22,080 nt of DNA from Sulfurimonas sp. (GTDB lineage: Bacteria > Campylobacterota > Campylobacteria > Campylobacterales > Sulfurimonadaceae): the NCBI RefSeq assembly GCF_023229105.1, contig NZ_JALNZY010000029.1, positions 1 to 22,080 of the forward strand, read 5' to 3'. The notes under the pieces are model-generated. The model saw only the letters and a list, made by a program, of their open reading frames with translations, was not told the DNA's origin and searched no databases. Below, one piece after another: positions 16,446 through 22,040 of this stretch (position 1 is its first letter; each line of letters begins with the position of its first letter). The translations under genes were made by a program, and so were the position numbers.

Positions 16446-16560
16446 GAAGTTGAAACCTCGTTTCCAAGGAGAGTTGTAAATTGGGAGCAAGGTTTTAACC
16501 TTGCCTAAATACGAGGTTGAAACCTCGTTTCCGAAAAAGTTTACGAGGTTAAAGCCTTAC
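16446..16560. repeat. cluster of small palindromic repeats in the cbpA upstream gap
   Basis: The 292-bp gap between cbpA and the protease gene has no ORF. Besides the promoter it holds four related units. 16445-16465 and 16512-16532 share TTGAAACCTCGTTTCC; the second is the palindrome CGAGGTT-GA-AACCTCG. 16487-16504 is GCAAGGTT-TT-AACCTTGC. 16544-16560 is a degenerate CGAGGTTAAAGCCTTAC. The arms differ between units but keep pairing. Confidence 0.65.
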
Positions 16561-16626
16561 TTCGAGCATATTAGAGTCTTGCACCATTGTGGACTCAACG
16601 CATAAAAGAGAGTTTCTTTTTTCTTT

Positions 16627-17835
16627 TCATACAAATAGATATCCGTCATCATTTATAATTGTTCTTTGAGCTGTAAGAACTATTTGATTATCACTAAAGG
16701 TAGCGCCTATTGGGTCAAAAATATCAAGGTAAAAGATTTCATCTTCTTCTATAGTGTTGTCTCCTAGAATTTCAACAGGGATATGTGCGTAATTTTCATC
16801 AGGATAGAGAACAAGTGTTCCGCTTGTTGGAATATAGTCTTGATATGCTGTTGCCGTACCGTCTCTTGTTGTGTAGTTTACGCTTAACCACTCATTTGGG
16901 TCGTCTCTCATGCCTATAACCTCGACTAAGAAGTAATTAACAGTTATCTCACCTGTGGCACCTTCAACTATCTCTTTTTGTACTTCCTGCGAAGTTTGTG
17001 GAGTATTAGTATAGTTTTGACGCAAACTTTGGTCTATCCACTGTTGATAGTAGCTTACTTTCTGCCAAAAACCAACTTCACCAAAACTACTGTTTATTTC
17101 TGTATCTACATCAGGATCTATATAATAATTGCCCAAACTAGAAACGTAACTGGCGACACCAGCCACCTTTGAATCAATTATTGCAGGACCACCGCTGTCT
17201 CCGGGGGCTATCATACCTTCGCTATTACCATTTCCTAAGTCTATCTCACCTATTAAATTGCCTAGCGCATCATGCTCATAAGTTCCATCATCAAAATCAG
17301 CTACTAAAATAGTATCTTCAAGCGGAGTCCAATACATAATGCTTCCCAGCGAATCCTTTAAAGTAGCTGCATCTGTTTCAAATTTATTTGTTGTTTGCAG
17401 ACGCAACATATCAGAAGTGATTGTTGTATCCGCTCCTGTAGCACCAACTCCTGTAGCGCCATACCCAACGGCGGTAAATTGTTTTCCTATTTCATCATTA
17501 TCTCTATATAGTTCATAACGGTATGCATCATAAGGTGCTGGTTCTGCAAGCCAGACAATAGCTAAATCATTATTACCGTTACTATCATAGTAAGGAATGA
17601 TTTCTACAGACTCGGATGCGATTGTTTGTCTGCCAGATGATGTTTCAAAAGTTACATCTGCCGATAAATTATTAGGTAAAAAAAGATGCGCAGAGGTCAG
17701 TATCGCCATTCCTCCATAGAGCAGTGTTCCTGTACCATAATAACCGTTTGAAGATACTCTCACAGCCCCATTTAGGATACTGCTATCATCAACAGAGTAG
17801 ATAGGATTTTCGTATGAATCTAAGGATACAACCAT
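16627..17835 (-). CDS. trypsin-like serine protease with C-terminal Calx-beta domain
   Basis: 402 residues. The chymotrypsin-fold protease (about 20-270) has a complete triad: His50 in LTSAHLF, Asp90 in NNDLAIVWL and Ser214 in APGDSGGPAI. A Calx-beta domain follows at about 285-397 (DGTATAYQDYIPTSGTL, then EEDEIFYLDI and IINDDG), normally a calcium-binding adhesion or spacer module. No Sec signal peptide is visible at MVVSLDSYENPIYS. Relatives with this layout are often secreted by type I systems using C-terminal RTX repeats, yet this protein stops right after the Calx-beta domain. So it may be a shortened form, or the start may lie elsewhere. It is bordered by palindromic repeats downstream and a damaged transposase upstream, which suggests an accessory region. 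Confidence 0.75.
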   Translation of the reverse strand: MVVSLDSYENPIYSVDDSSILNGAVRVSSNGYYGTGTLLYGGMAILTSAHLFLPNNLSADVTFETSSGRQTIASESVEIIPYYDSNGNNDLAIVWLAEPAPYDAYRYELYRDNDEIGKQFTAVGYGATGVGATGADTTITSDMLRLQTTNKFETDAATLKDSLGSIMYWTPLEDTILVADFDDGTYEHDALGNLIGEIDLGNGNSEGMIAPGDSGGPAIIDSKVAGVASYVSSLGNYYIDPDVDTEINSSFGEVGFWQKVSYYQQWIDQSLRQNYTNTPQTSQEVQKEIVEGATGEITVNYFLVEVIGMRDDPNEWLSVNYTTRDGTATAYQDYIPTSGTLVLYPDENYAHIPVEILGDNTIEEDEIFYLDIFDPIGATFSDNQIVLTAQRTIINDDGYLFV

Positions 17836-17903
17836 GTGAATAACTCTTTGTTTTTATATATATGTAAATTGTAGAACAATAAGCATAAGAATTTCATTAT
17901 TTT

Positions 17904-18657
17904 TTAAGAGCGTAAGAGAATTTTATTTACTGCTGTATGGCTTATTTTTAAAAATTCTGCAATATCAGACTTTGTATATCCATATAAATAGGCATTTTTG
18001 ATATTTTCATCTCTGTTTATATCTCTGTCTTTCTCAAAAAAAGTCTCTAATCTTTTTTTTAAAACTTTTAATTTATTATCTTTGGTAATTAGTTTTGGTG
18101 CTTTATATACAATATCTATCGCGTCTATGTCTATCTCATTGCTGATATAATTCGCGTACTCATCATAGGTCATCTCAAAAATCATAGAATTGTTGAGTAG
18201 TTCATAATATTTATATTTATACTTCCATTGAAAAAACGACTGATATTTATATAAATCCACTTGTTTTACTATGTGGGCTTTTATGGGGTTTCGCTCTATA
18301 TATTTTGCAACTATCCAAAAATGTGCATCGTCATAGAGAGAGAGGGTATGACTTGTATCTACCTTGCCAAAGATGTCCTGAACGGGCATATTTTTTATTG
18401 AAAAACTTAGCGTATTTTTCGTTTAAAAACTGGATTGCTTTGGAGATATTGCTGTTTTTTGTTTCTAATAGAAGATGGTAATGGTTACTCATAAGACAAA
18501 AAGAGTGGAGAATAATCTCAAAATCTTTTAAAAATTTGAGTAAAAGGTCTAAAAAAAATTCGTAATCTTCAGGCTCAAGATAGATAACTCTTCTCTCTCC
18601 TCCACGGTTAATAATGTGGTAAAGTCCCGGTTCGGTTAGTCTTTCTTTTCTTGGCAT
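17904..18657 (-). pseudogene. REP-associated tyrosine transposase (RAYT), frameshifted copy
   Basis: Two overlapping frames make one Y1 transposase. 18657-18331 gives the N-terminal part, with YHIINRGGERR and the HUH motif HYH (His59, His61) in CLMSNHYHLLL, and GHLWQGRYKSYP at the end. 18389-17904 resumes with LYDDAHFWIVAKYIERNP, carrying the catalytic Tyr (about residue 118), plus a C-terminal region with a helix-turn-helix (TKSDIAEFLKISHTAVNKIL). The break falls in a CT dinucleotide run at 18335-18344 (AG five times on the plus strand). The second copy at 21613-22005 has no extra bases there; removing two units or adding one restores the frame. RAYTs act on REP-type hairpins, and such hairpins lie beside it. 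Confidence 0.85.
18335..18344. repeat. AG/CT dinucleotide run at the RAYT frameshift
   Basis: Five AG units on the plus strand (CT in the gene). This is where the two frames of the RAYT part. The related gene at 21670-22005 has a CT run shorter by two units and reads KSYPLFDDAHF in one frame. Confidence 0.7.
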
Positions 18658-18704
18658 GTAAGAGTATAACAGTGACTATATTAATATTATATTAAGATAA
18701 GTTT

Positions 18705-18747
18705 CAGATGCGTGCCTCAGATGCGTGCCTGATAAGTTTGACACCCC
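18705..18747 (+). repeat. degenerate REP-like element with 13-bp tandem duplication, upstream of RAYT copy 1
   Basis: CAGATGCGTGCCT occurs twice in tandem (18705-18717, 18718-18730), followed by GATAAGTTTGACACCCC. The equivalent place ahead of RAYT copy 2 (22041-22078) has the intact TAAGAAAAGT...GTGCCTGACACCC form, so this is a rearranged version of the same element. Confidence 0.6.
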
Positions 18748-18767
18748 TAAGTTTCTGTTTTAAGAGT

Positions 18768-18798
18768 AGCCTCACTGACTCTTATGAGTAGTGAGGCT
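18768..18798 (+). repeat. hairpin AGCCTCAC/GTGAGGCT, copy 1
   Basis: 8-bp stem (18768-18775 with 18791-18798) and a 15-nt loop that begins TGACT. It is repeated at 21472-21504 with an altered loop and lies just ahead of the 47-bp GAGTGTCAGG unit in both places. Confidence 0.65.
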
Positions 18799-18811
18799 GG
18801 GCAGTCTTTGT

Positions 18812-18858
18812 GAGTGTCAGGTTAAGCTGAAACTAAGAAAAGTATCAAAAAGGTGCCT
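18812..18858 (+). repeat. REP-like unit, left half, interrupted by IS110
   Basis: 47 bp (GAGTGTCAGGTTAAGC to GGTGCCT) identical to the unit ending near 21654. In the intact copies GGTGCCT is followed by GACACCCC; here it is followed at 18859 by the IS110 left end. CT at 18857-18858 is the core dinucleotide. Confidence 0.8.
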
Positions 18859-18873
18859 AGTATCATTCCAATA

Positions 18874-19111
18874 AGCAGAAAAACATTACAATTCTGCTAG
18901 AGATTTTGTAGGGTGACATATCGTTTTGTGCCTAAGGCGGTTGTTTTTTAGTTCTAAACTTAAAGCAGTCTAGCTTGTGTGTCAGTTTGATAGTTACACT
19001 ACAATCCCGAGTGGCGACTGGGTCGGTTTTCTTGTTTTTTTAAAAGATGCTTGAGGGTGGCATATTAAAGTTACTCTATTGAAACTAGATCGTATATCAC
19101 TAGGCTGGGAT
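18874..19111 (+). ncRNA. predicted IS110 bridge RNA (5' stem-loop, target loop, donor loop)
   Basis: Three structures in the order known for bridge RNAs. (1) 5' stem AGCAGAA (18874-18880) with TTCTGCT (18892-18898). (2) Target loop closed by 18908-18922 with 18989-19002 (about 13 pairs, one mismatch, one bulge). It carries GTGCCT (18928-18933), identical to the left target half plus core, and GTGTCAG (18979-18985), the reverse complement of core plus right half (CTGACAC). (3) Donor loop closed by ATCCC (19004-19008) with GGGAT (19107-19111). It carries GTGGCGACT (19011-19019), identical to the element's right end plus core, and ACTAG (19099-19103), the reverse complement of core plus left end (CTAGT). 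RNA ends are approximate; folding was done by eye. Confidence 0.72.
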
Positions 19112-19125
19112 ATGTGTATAGAGGA

Positions 19126-19167
19126 CTGATATTGCTTTTGCAATAATCAGACAGGATGATAATCCTG
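19126..19167 (+). other. two hairpins between bridge RNA and recombinase start
   Basis: CTGATATTGC (19126-19135) pairs with GCAATAATCAG (19140-19150) around a TTTT loop with one bulge, and CAGGAT (19152-19157) pairs with ATCCTG (19162-19167) around GATA. They lie 3' of the predicted guide RNA and 44-85 bases before the recombinase start, so they may set the RNA 3' end or dampen recombinase expression. Confidence 0.5.
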
Positions 19168-19210
19168 CCCTAACGAACTCTCGTAAATAATAGTAATTAA
19201 GAGGTTCAGA

Positions 19211-19438
19211 GTGAAAAATTATACATTACTAAATATTAGTATAGGCTTAGATGTATCTAAGGAGAGTATCTCTGTTTATATACCAATAGCTAAACTAGAC
19301 TATGAGATAGATAACACACAAGATGGATTGAAGAAACTTACTTCTAAACTGAAAAAACTGTATAAAAAAGAGTTTGATAATTTAATATTTGTGTATGAGC
19401 CAACAGGGAGTTATTCTGAACTTTTAAAGAAGCTTTGA
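19211..19438 (+). pseudogene. IS110-family recombinase, N-terminal fragment
   Basis: 75 codons from a GTG with AGAGG 6 bases upstream. It contains the start of the RuvC-like DEDD domain: Asp14 in IGLDVSKE and Glu63 in VYEPTGSY. Full-length relatives have roughly 300-400 residues and a second domain with the catalytic serine; none of that is present. The reading frame enters the IS3 element at 19436, and the stop TGA is the first three bases of the IS3 inverted repeat. The fragment cannot be an active recombinase by itself. Confidence 0.88.
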
Positions 19439-19511
19439 TCTGACTACACTTATTAGGACAAAGAATAGAAGCTATTCTTAGTTAAAATTACGAATAATAA
19501 GTGAGGGAAAA

Positions 19512-19820
19512 ATGTCAAATAGCAAATACACCAGAGAGTTTAAAGACTCAACAGTTCAGTTAGTTTTAAATAGTGAAGATTCAGCTTTAAAGATAGCTAA
19601 AGATTTAGGTCTTAATGATAAGACTTTATATAACTGGATCAAAGAGTATAAAAAAGTTCATAATATTCAAACAGACTATAGAAGAAGTCCTCAAAAAGCC
19701 ACTCCTAAAGAAACATCAGATGAAGAACTTAAACGCTTAAGAGCAGAGAATAAGCTTTTAAAACAAGAACGAGACATCTTAAAAAAGGCAACCGCGTATT
19801 TCGCCAAAGAAACTCTGTAA
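19512..19820 (+). CDS. IS3-family transposase OrfA
   Basis: 102 residues, GAGGG 4 bases before the ATG. The N-terminal helix-turn-helix (YTREFKDSTVQLVL, then LGLNDKTLYNWIKEY) should bind the inverted repeats, and a leucine-zipper-like helix follows (LKRLRAENKLLKQERDIL). Near the end, in frame 0, it reads A-AAA-AAG (19781-19787), the classic -1 slippery heptamer of IS3 elements, which yields the OrfAB fusion of about 394 residues. Without slippage translation ends at 19820. Confidence 0.9.
   Translation: MSNSKYTREFKDSTVQLVLNSEDSALKIAKDLGLNDKTLYNWIKEYKKVHNIQTDYRRSPQKATPKETSDEELKRLRAENKLLKQERDILKKATAYFAKETL
19781..19787 (+). promoter_or_regulatory. -1 programmed frameshift heptamer A-AAA-AAG
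   Basis: The heptamer is in phase with orfA (TTA-AAA-AAG). A -1 slip continues as GGC-AAC-CGC and runs open into orfB, producing the OrfAB transposase. So the split reading frames are normal, not a mutation. Confidence 0.85.
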
Positions 19821-20695
19821 AGTACGCATGGATAAACGAACATAAAAAGAGTTTCAATATAGATTTGATGTGCAGAATTTTTAAACTCAATCGTAGCAGC
19901 TATTATCATTGGATTAAAACAGGCTGCATAATCACCAAAGTTGATGAGAAATTAAATCAGCTTATCAAAGAGATTTTTGAGCAATCAAGGCAAACATATG
20001 GTGTAAGACGAATCAAAGAAGCGTTAGTTAAAAGATACGGTGCCGTAGTTTCTAAAAGAAAAATAGGTAATATTATGAAGTATCTAAAACTTGTTGTAAA
20101 AATGAAGCGAAGATTTAAAGTTCTTACAACTGACTCAAGACATAACTATCCAGTAGCTCCAAACAGGCTCAATCGTGACTTCTACAGCTCATCAGTCAAT
20201 AATGTTTATGTAGGCGATATAACTTATATACCAACAGCTGAGGGATGGTTGTATCTAGCTACTGTAATAGATATATTTTCAAGAAAAGTTGTCGGCTGGT
20301 CTATGGATGATAATATGAAGGTAGCTCTTGTAAACGATGCACTTAAAATGGCTATCAAACGCAGATCTCCTGAACGAGGTCTAATTTGGCACACCGATAG
20401 AGGTAGCCAATACGCATCTTATGAGCATAAAGATTTACTCCTTGAACATGGAATCATTCAAAGTATGAGTAAAAAAGGTGACTGCTGGGATAATGCAGTA
20501 GCAGAAAGTTTTTTCCATTCATTAAAAACTGAACTGACACATCATGTCAAGTTTCAAACAAAAGCTGAGGCTAATGAAGCTATATTTGAATATATAGAAA
20601 TATTTTACAATCGACAGAGGCTACACTCTTCAAATAATTACATGTCACCAGTTGAATATGAAGAGATGATGTTACAAAAAGAAATGGTTGGGTGA
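19787..20695 (+). CDS. IS3-family transposase OrfB (catalytic part of OrfAB)
   Basis: The frame is open from the slippage site; an independent start could be TTG 19865 or ATG 19868. The integrase core has a complete DDE triad, numbered from 19865: Asp118 in YVGDITYIP, Asp178 in WHTDRGSQY and Glu214 in NAVAESFFHSLK, with exactly 35 residues between the last two. The upstream helical region QTYGVRRIKEAL is the usual HTH_21-type domain. Nothing is truncated, so this element may still be active. It is probably made mainly as the OrfAB fusion. Confidence 0.9.
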   Translation, partial: GNRVFRQRNSVKYAWINEHKKSFNIDLMCRIFKLNRSSYYHWIKTGCIITKVDEKLNQLIKEIFEQSRQTYGVRRIKEALVKRYGAVVSKRKIGNIMKYLKLVVKMKRRFKVLTTDSRHNYPVAPNRLNRDFYSSSVNNVYVGDITYIPTAEGWLYLATVIDIFSRKVVGWSMDDNMKVALVNDALKMAIKRRSPERGLIWHTDRGSQYASYEHKDLLLEHGIIQSMSKKGDCWDNAVAESFFHSLKTELTHHVKFQTKAEANEAIFEYIEIFYNRQRLHSSNNYMSPVEYEEMMLQKEMVG

Positions 20696-20741
20696 TAGTT
20701 TAAATTATTTGTCTGAAATAGGGTTGACAGATCAGTGGCGA

Positions 20742-20768
20742 CTGACACCCTTTTTTGACACCCTTTTA
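20742..20768 (+). repeat. REP-like unit, right half after IS110, plus an extra half
   Basis: CTGACACCCTTTTTT (20742-20756) is the right half of the interrupted target with core CT at 20742-20743. TGACACCCTTTTA (20756-20768) is a second, partial copy directly behind it. Confidence 0.75.
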
Positions 20769-20781
20769 TTTTCACTGCTTG

Positions 20782-20880
20782 CTAAAAATAATCTGCTATT
20801 TTCCAGTGATTTTTATGGGCTATATAACCAACAGCAACTGCTGCTACAATAGTAAATACAAAAAGTGTTGCATTATCCAT
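20782..20880 (-). CDS. 32-residue single-helix membrane protein
   Basis: A very short ORF: MDNATLFVFTIVAAVAVGYI then AHKNHWKIADYF, stop TAG at 20784-20782. Residues 4-21 are a clear membrane helix, followed by a basic, aromatic tail. AAGGA lies 8 bases before the ATG, and the start overlaps the end of the upstream gene by 8 bases (ATGGATAA), so translation is probably coupled. The strong ribosome site and overlap make it likely to be real despite its size. The function is unknown; short single-helix proteins in such settings may be toxins or membrane-complex subunits, but nothing here decides. Confidence 0.65.
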   Translation of the reverse strand: MDNATLFVFTIVAAVAVGYIAHKNHWKIADYF

Positions 20881-21115
20881 TTTTACATTCCTTAATCTCG
20901 TTTTTTAGTTTGTTTAATTCAAAATAATTGATAACTATACCCAATAGGAAAAAGCCAAATACTCCAAATAGCATAAAAGAAAATAAGCCAGATTGAGTTA
21001 CGGCGTAACCGCCAACTCCACCACTTGCAGCTAAAAGTAAAAAAGACTTTTTATAAACTACATCTGCTTCTTTGGCAATAATATCAGCTTTGTCTTTTCG
21101 TTCTTGTAATGTCAT
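20873..21115 (-). CDS. 80-residue two-helix membrane protein, probably leaderless
   Basis: 80 residues: a charged N-terminal helix (MTLQERKDKADIIAKEADVV), two membrane segments (about 28-45 and 48-66, joined by a Gly/Ser-rich AASGGVGGYAVTQSG region), and a short charged tail ending KECKNG. The frame is open to 21307, but that extension reads through REP-like repeats and is not credible. An extended -10 box TTGGTATAAT ends 6 bases before the ATG at 21115 and there is no ribosome site, so transcription should start at or next to the ATG. It overlaps the 32-residue gene. No family is recognised. Confidence 0.6.
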   Translation of the reverse strand: MTLQERKDKADIIAKEADVVYKKSFLLLAASGGVGGYAVTQSGLFSFMLFGVFGFFLLGIVINYFELNKLKNEIKECKNG

Positions 21116-21121
21116 AGTAAG

Positions 21122-21127
21122 ATTATA
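21122..21127 (-). promoter_or_regulatory. extended -10 promoter of the small membrane-protein operon
   Basis: TTGGTATAAT on the minus strand (TATAAT 21127-21122) with T-rich tracts upstream and no -35 box, a typical Campylobacterota pattern. Distance to the ATG is only 6 bases. The same TTGGTATAAT occurs ahead of the gene at 13667. Confidence 0.6.
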
Positions 21128-21240
21128 CCAAAAATATAAAAAAGAAGATAAATAAAAGAAAGAAAAAAAGACATTTCTTGATAGAAGTAGCGTTATGTTA
21201 ACTAAAGGAAAGTTTAAGAAAAAGCATAAAATGGTAAAAT

Positions 21241-21258
21241 GGTGTCTGGCACCCTTTT
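21241..21258 (+). repeat. REP-like hairpin, GGTGTCTGGCACC variant
   Basis: GGTGTCTGGCACC followed by CTTTTT. It is the reverse-complement-like form of the main core (GGTGCCAGACACC when inverted). It is followed at 21260-21280 by a spacer (ACTAGTTAAG, then AAACTAAG) that recurs at 21377-21397. The 21116-21612 stretch has no gene and consists largely of these repeats. Confidence 0.75.
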
Positions 21259-21295
21259 TACTAGTTAAGATAAAACTAAGATTTGTTCCCATAAT

Positions 21296-21319
21296 GGTGC
21301 CTGACACCCTTTTTTTTTT
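21296..21319 (+). repeat. REP-like hairpin, GGTGCCTGACACC form
   Basis: GGTG-CCTGA-CACC (21296-21308) followed by one C and a run of T. A conserved GTTAAG-NNR-AAACTAAG motif lies upstream at 21264-21280. As RNA this would look like a short terminator. Confidence 0.75.
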
Positions 21320-21411
21320 GGTGTCTTGGTTGTTGAGGTTGGGTGGAGTGTAAGATAGAGGTTAGATTTGTTTTTTACTAGTTAAGGTAAAACTAAGTTT
21401 TTGCATAAAAT

Positions 21412-21433
21412 GGTGTCTGGCACCCTTTTTTTT
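21412..21433 (+). repeat. REP-like hairpin, GGTGTCTGGCACC variant
   Basis: Second copy of the variant core (21412-21424) with a long T run, preceded by the spacer motif at 21377-21397, which differs from that at 21260-21280 by one base. Confidence 0.75.
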
Positions 21434-21471
21434 GTGGTGGAGGTTTGAGTGTTGTAGGGGAAAATGTAAAA

Positions 21472-21504
21472 AGCCTCACTGACTCTGTAAGAGAAAGTGA
21501 GGCT
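21472..21504 (+). repeat. hairpin AGCCTCAC/GTGAGGCT, copy 2
   Basis: 8-bp stem (21472-21479 with 21497-21504) and a 17-nt loop. It is the same element as at 18768-18798, again directly ahead of a GAGTGTCAGG unit. Confidence 0.65.
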
Positions 21505-21572
21505 GGGTTGGAGAGTGTCAGGTTAAGTTGAAACTAAGAAAAGTATCAAAAAGGTGCCTGACACCCCTTTTG
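21505..21572 (+). repeat. 68-bp REP-like unit, tandem copy 1
   Basis: Runs from GGGTTGGAGAG to GGTGCCTGACACCCC-TTTTG. GTGTCAGG (21515-21522) can pair with CCTGACAC (21557-21564) to form a larger hairpin around the motif GTTAAGTTGAAACTAAG. It is repeated at 21600-21667 with one base difference. Confidence 0.75.
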
Positions 21573-21580
21573 TGACAAAT

Positions 21581-21599
21581 GGTGCCTGACACCCCTTTT
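21581..21599 (+). repeat. REP-like hairpin, isolated core
   Basis: GGTGCCTGACACC (21581-21593) with CCTTTT, lying between the two 68-bp units and without the upstream motif. Confidence 0.75.
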
Positions 21600-21667
21600 G
21601 GGTTGGAGAGTGTCAGGTTAAGCTGAAACTAAGAAAAGTATCAAAAAGGTGCCTGACACCCCTTTTG
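21600..21667 (+). repeat. 68-bp REP-like unit, tandem copy 2 (empty IS110 site)
   Basis: Same unit as 21505-21572, offset 95 bp. GTGTCAGG (21610-21617) can pair with CCTGACAC (21652-21659). Positions 21608-21654 equal the left flank of the IS110 element base for base, and GACACCCC follows, so this is the unoccupied form of the IS110 target. Confidence 0.8.
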
Positions 21668-22005
21668 CAAAAGTGGGCATCGTCAAAGAGTGGGTAAGAT
21701 TTGAATCTACCTTGCCAGAGGTGACCGCTTCTTGTGTATTTTTTGTTGAAATATTTGGAGTATTTGTCATTTATGTGCTGCATAGCCTTAGAGAGATTTG
21801 ATTGTCTGGTTTCTAAAAGAAGATGATAATGATTTGTCATAAGACAGAAAGCATGGATGATGATTTCATAATCTTTAGAGGCTTTTAGCAAGAGATCTAG
21901 AAAAAACTCATAATCTTCTGGTTCAAGGTGTATAGACCTACGCTCTACTCCACGATTTATAATATGGTAATGGCATGGTTCTTGGTAGCGTTCTTTTCTT
22001 GGCAT
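21613..22005 (-). pseudogene. REP-associated tyrosine transposase (RAYT), 3'-truncated copy
   Basis: 112 residues of a Y1 transposase closely similar to the copy at 17904-18657: YHIINRGVERR, the HUH motif HYH (His59, His61) in CLMTNHYHLLL, and GHLWQGRFKSYPLFDDAHF. At codon 112 (21670) the gene runs straight into the REP-like unit (CCTTTTG). The last 18 residues to the stop at 21613 are repeat sequence. The catalytic tyrosine region (YIERNP in copy 1) and the C-terminal helix-turn-helix are missing, so it is inactive as a transposase. Confidence 0.85.
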
Positions 22006-22040
22006 ACAGGATTATAGCTCATTATTTATTAATATATAAT

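Larger units (their letters stand above)
19436..20734 (+). mobile_element. IS3-family insertion sequence, complete, 1299 bp
   Basis: The ends are imperfect inverted repeats: TGATCTGACTACAC at the left and, read inward from the right, TGATCTGTCAACCC, with matches continuing to GACAAA. orfA and orfB lie between with a programmed frameshift site. The flanking bases (CTT before 19436, GTG after 20734) are not a target duplication. With the loss of most of the host IS110, this suggests an adjacent deletion or recombination after insertion. Confidence 0.88.
18859..20741 (+). mobile_element. IS110-family element remnant, interrupted by an IS3 element
   Basis: The left end starts after GGTGC-CT at 18858. 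It contains a 350-bp structured non-coding region, then the first 75 codons of a DEDD recombinase (19211-19435). The IS3-family element occupies 19436-20734. Only 7 bases of the IS110 right end remain (GTGGCGA, 20735-20741), followed by CT-GACACCC, the other half of the target. The flanks rejoin to give the REP-like core GGTGC-CT-GACACCC, so both IS110 boundaries can be set to the base. The rest of the recombinase gene, including the C-terminal catalytic-serine domain, has been deleted. Confidence 0.82.

Noticed and set aside
18887..18892. TACAAT as -10 box of the bridge RNA
   Set aside because: It falls in the loop of the 5' stem-loop and has no -35 box; in IS110 elements the promoter may form only at the circular junction, so no promoter is claimed.
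19211..19438. A complete small IS110 protein gene
   Set aside because: The frame ends at the first bases of the IS3 inverted repeat and lacks the rest of the DEDD domain and the serine domain, so it is a truncation product.
19512..20695. Frameshifted, dead IS3 transposase
   Set aside because: The frame change is -1 at an in-phase A-AAA-AAG heptamer, the normal programmed frameshift; all DDE residues are present.
21116..21307. N-terminal extension of the 80-residue membrane protein to 144 residues
   Set aside because: The extension is translated REP-like repeat and T-rich promoter DNA; the -10 box sits between it and the ATG at 21115.
21241..21667. Repeated units at regular distances as a CRISPR array
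   Set aside because: Units vary in length and orientation, spacing is irregular, the sequences between repeats are themselves repeated, and no cas gene is present.
21613..21669. Native C-terminus of RAYT copy 2
   Set aside because: These codons are the reverse strand of the REP-like unit found elsewhere in the window, not transposase sequence.
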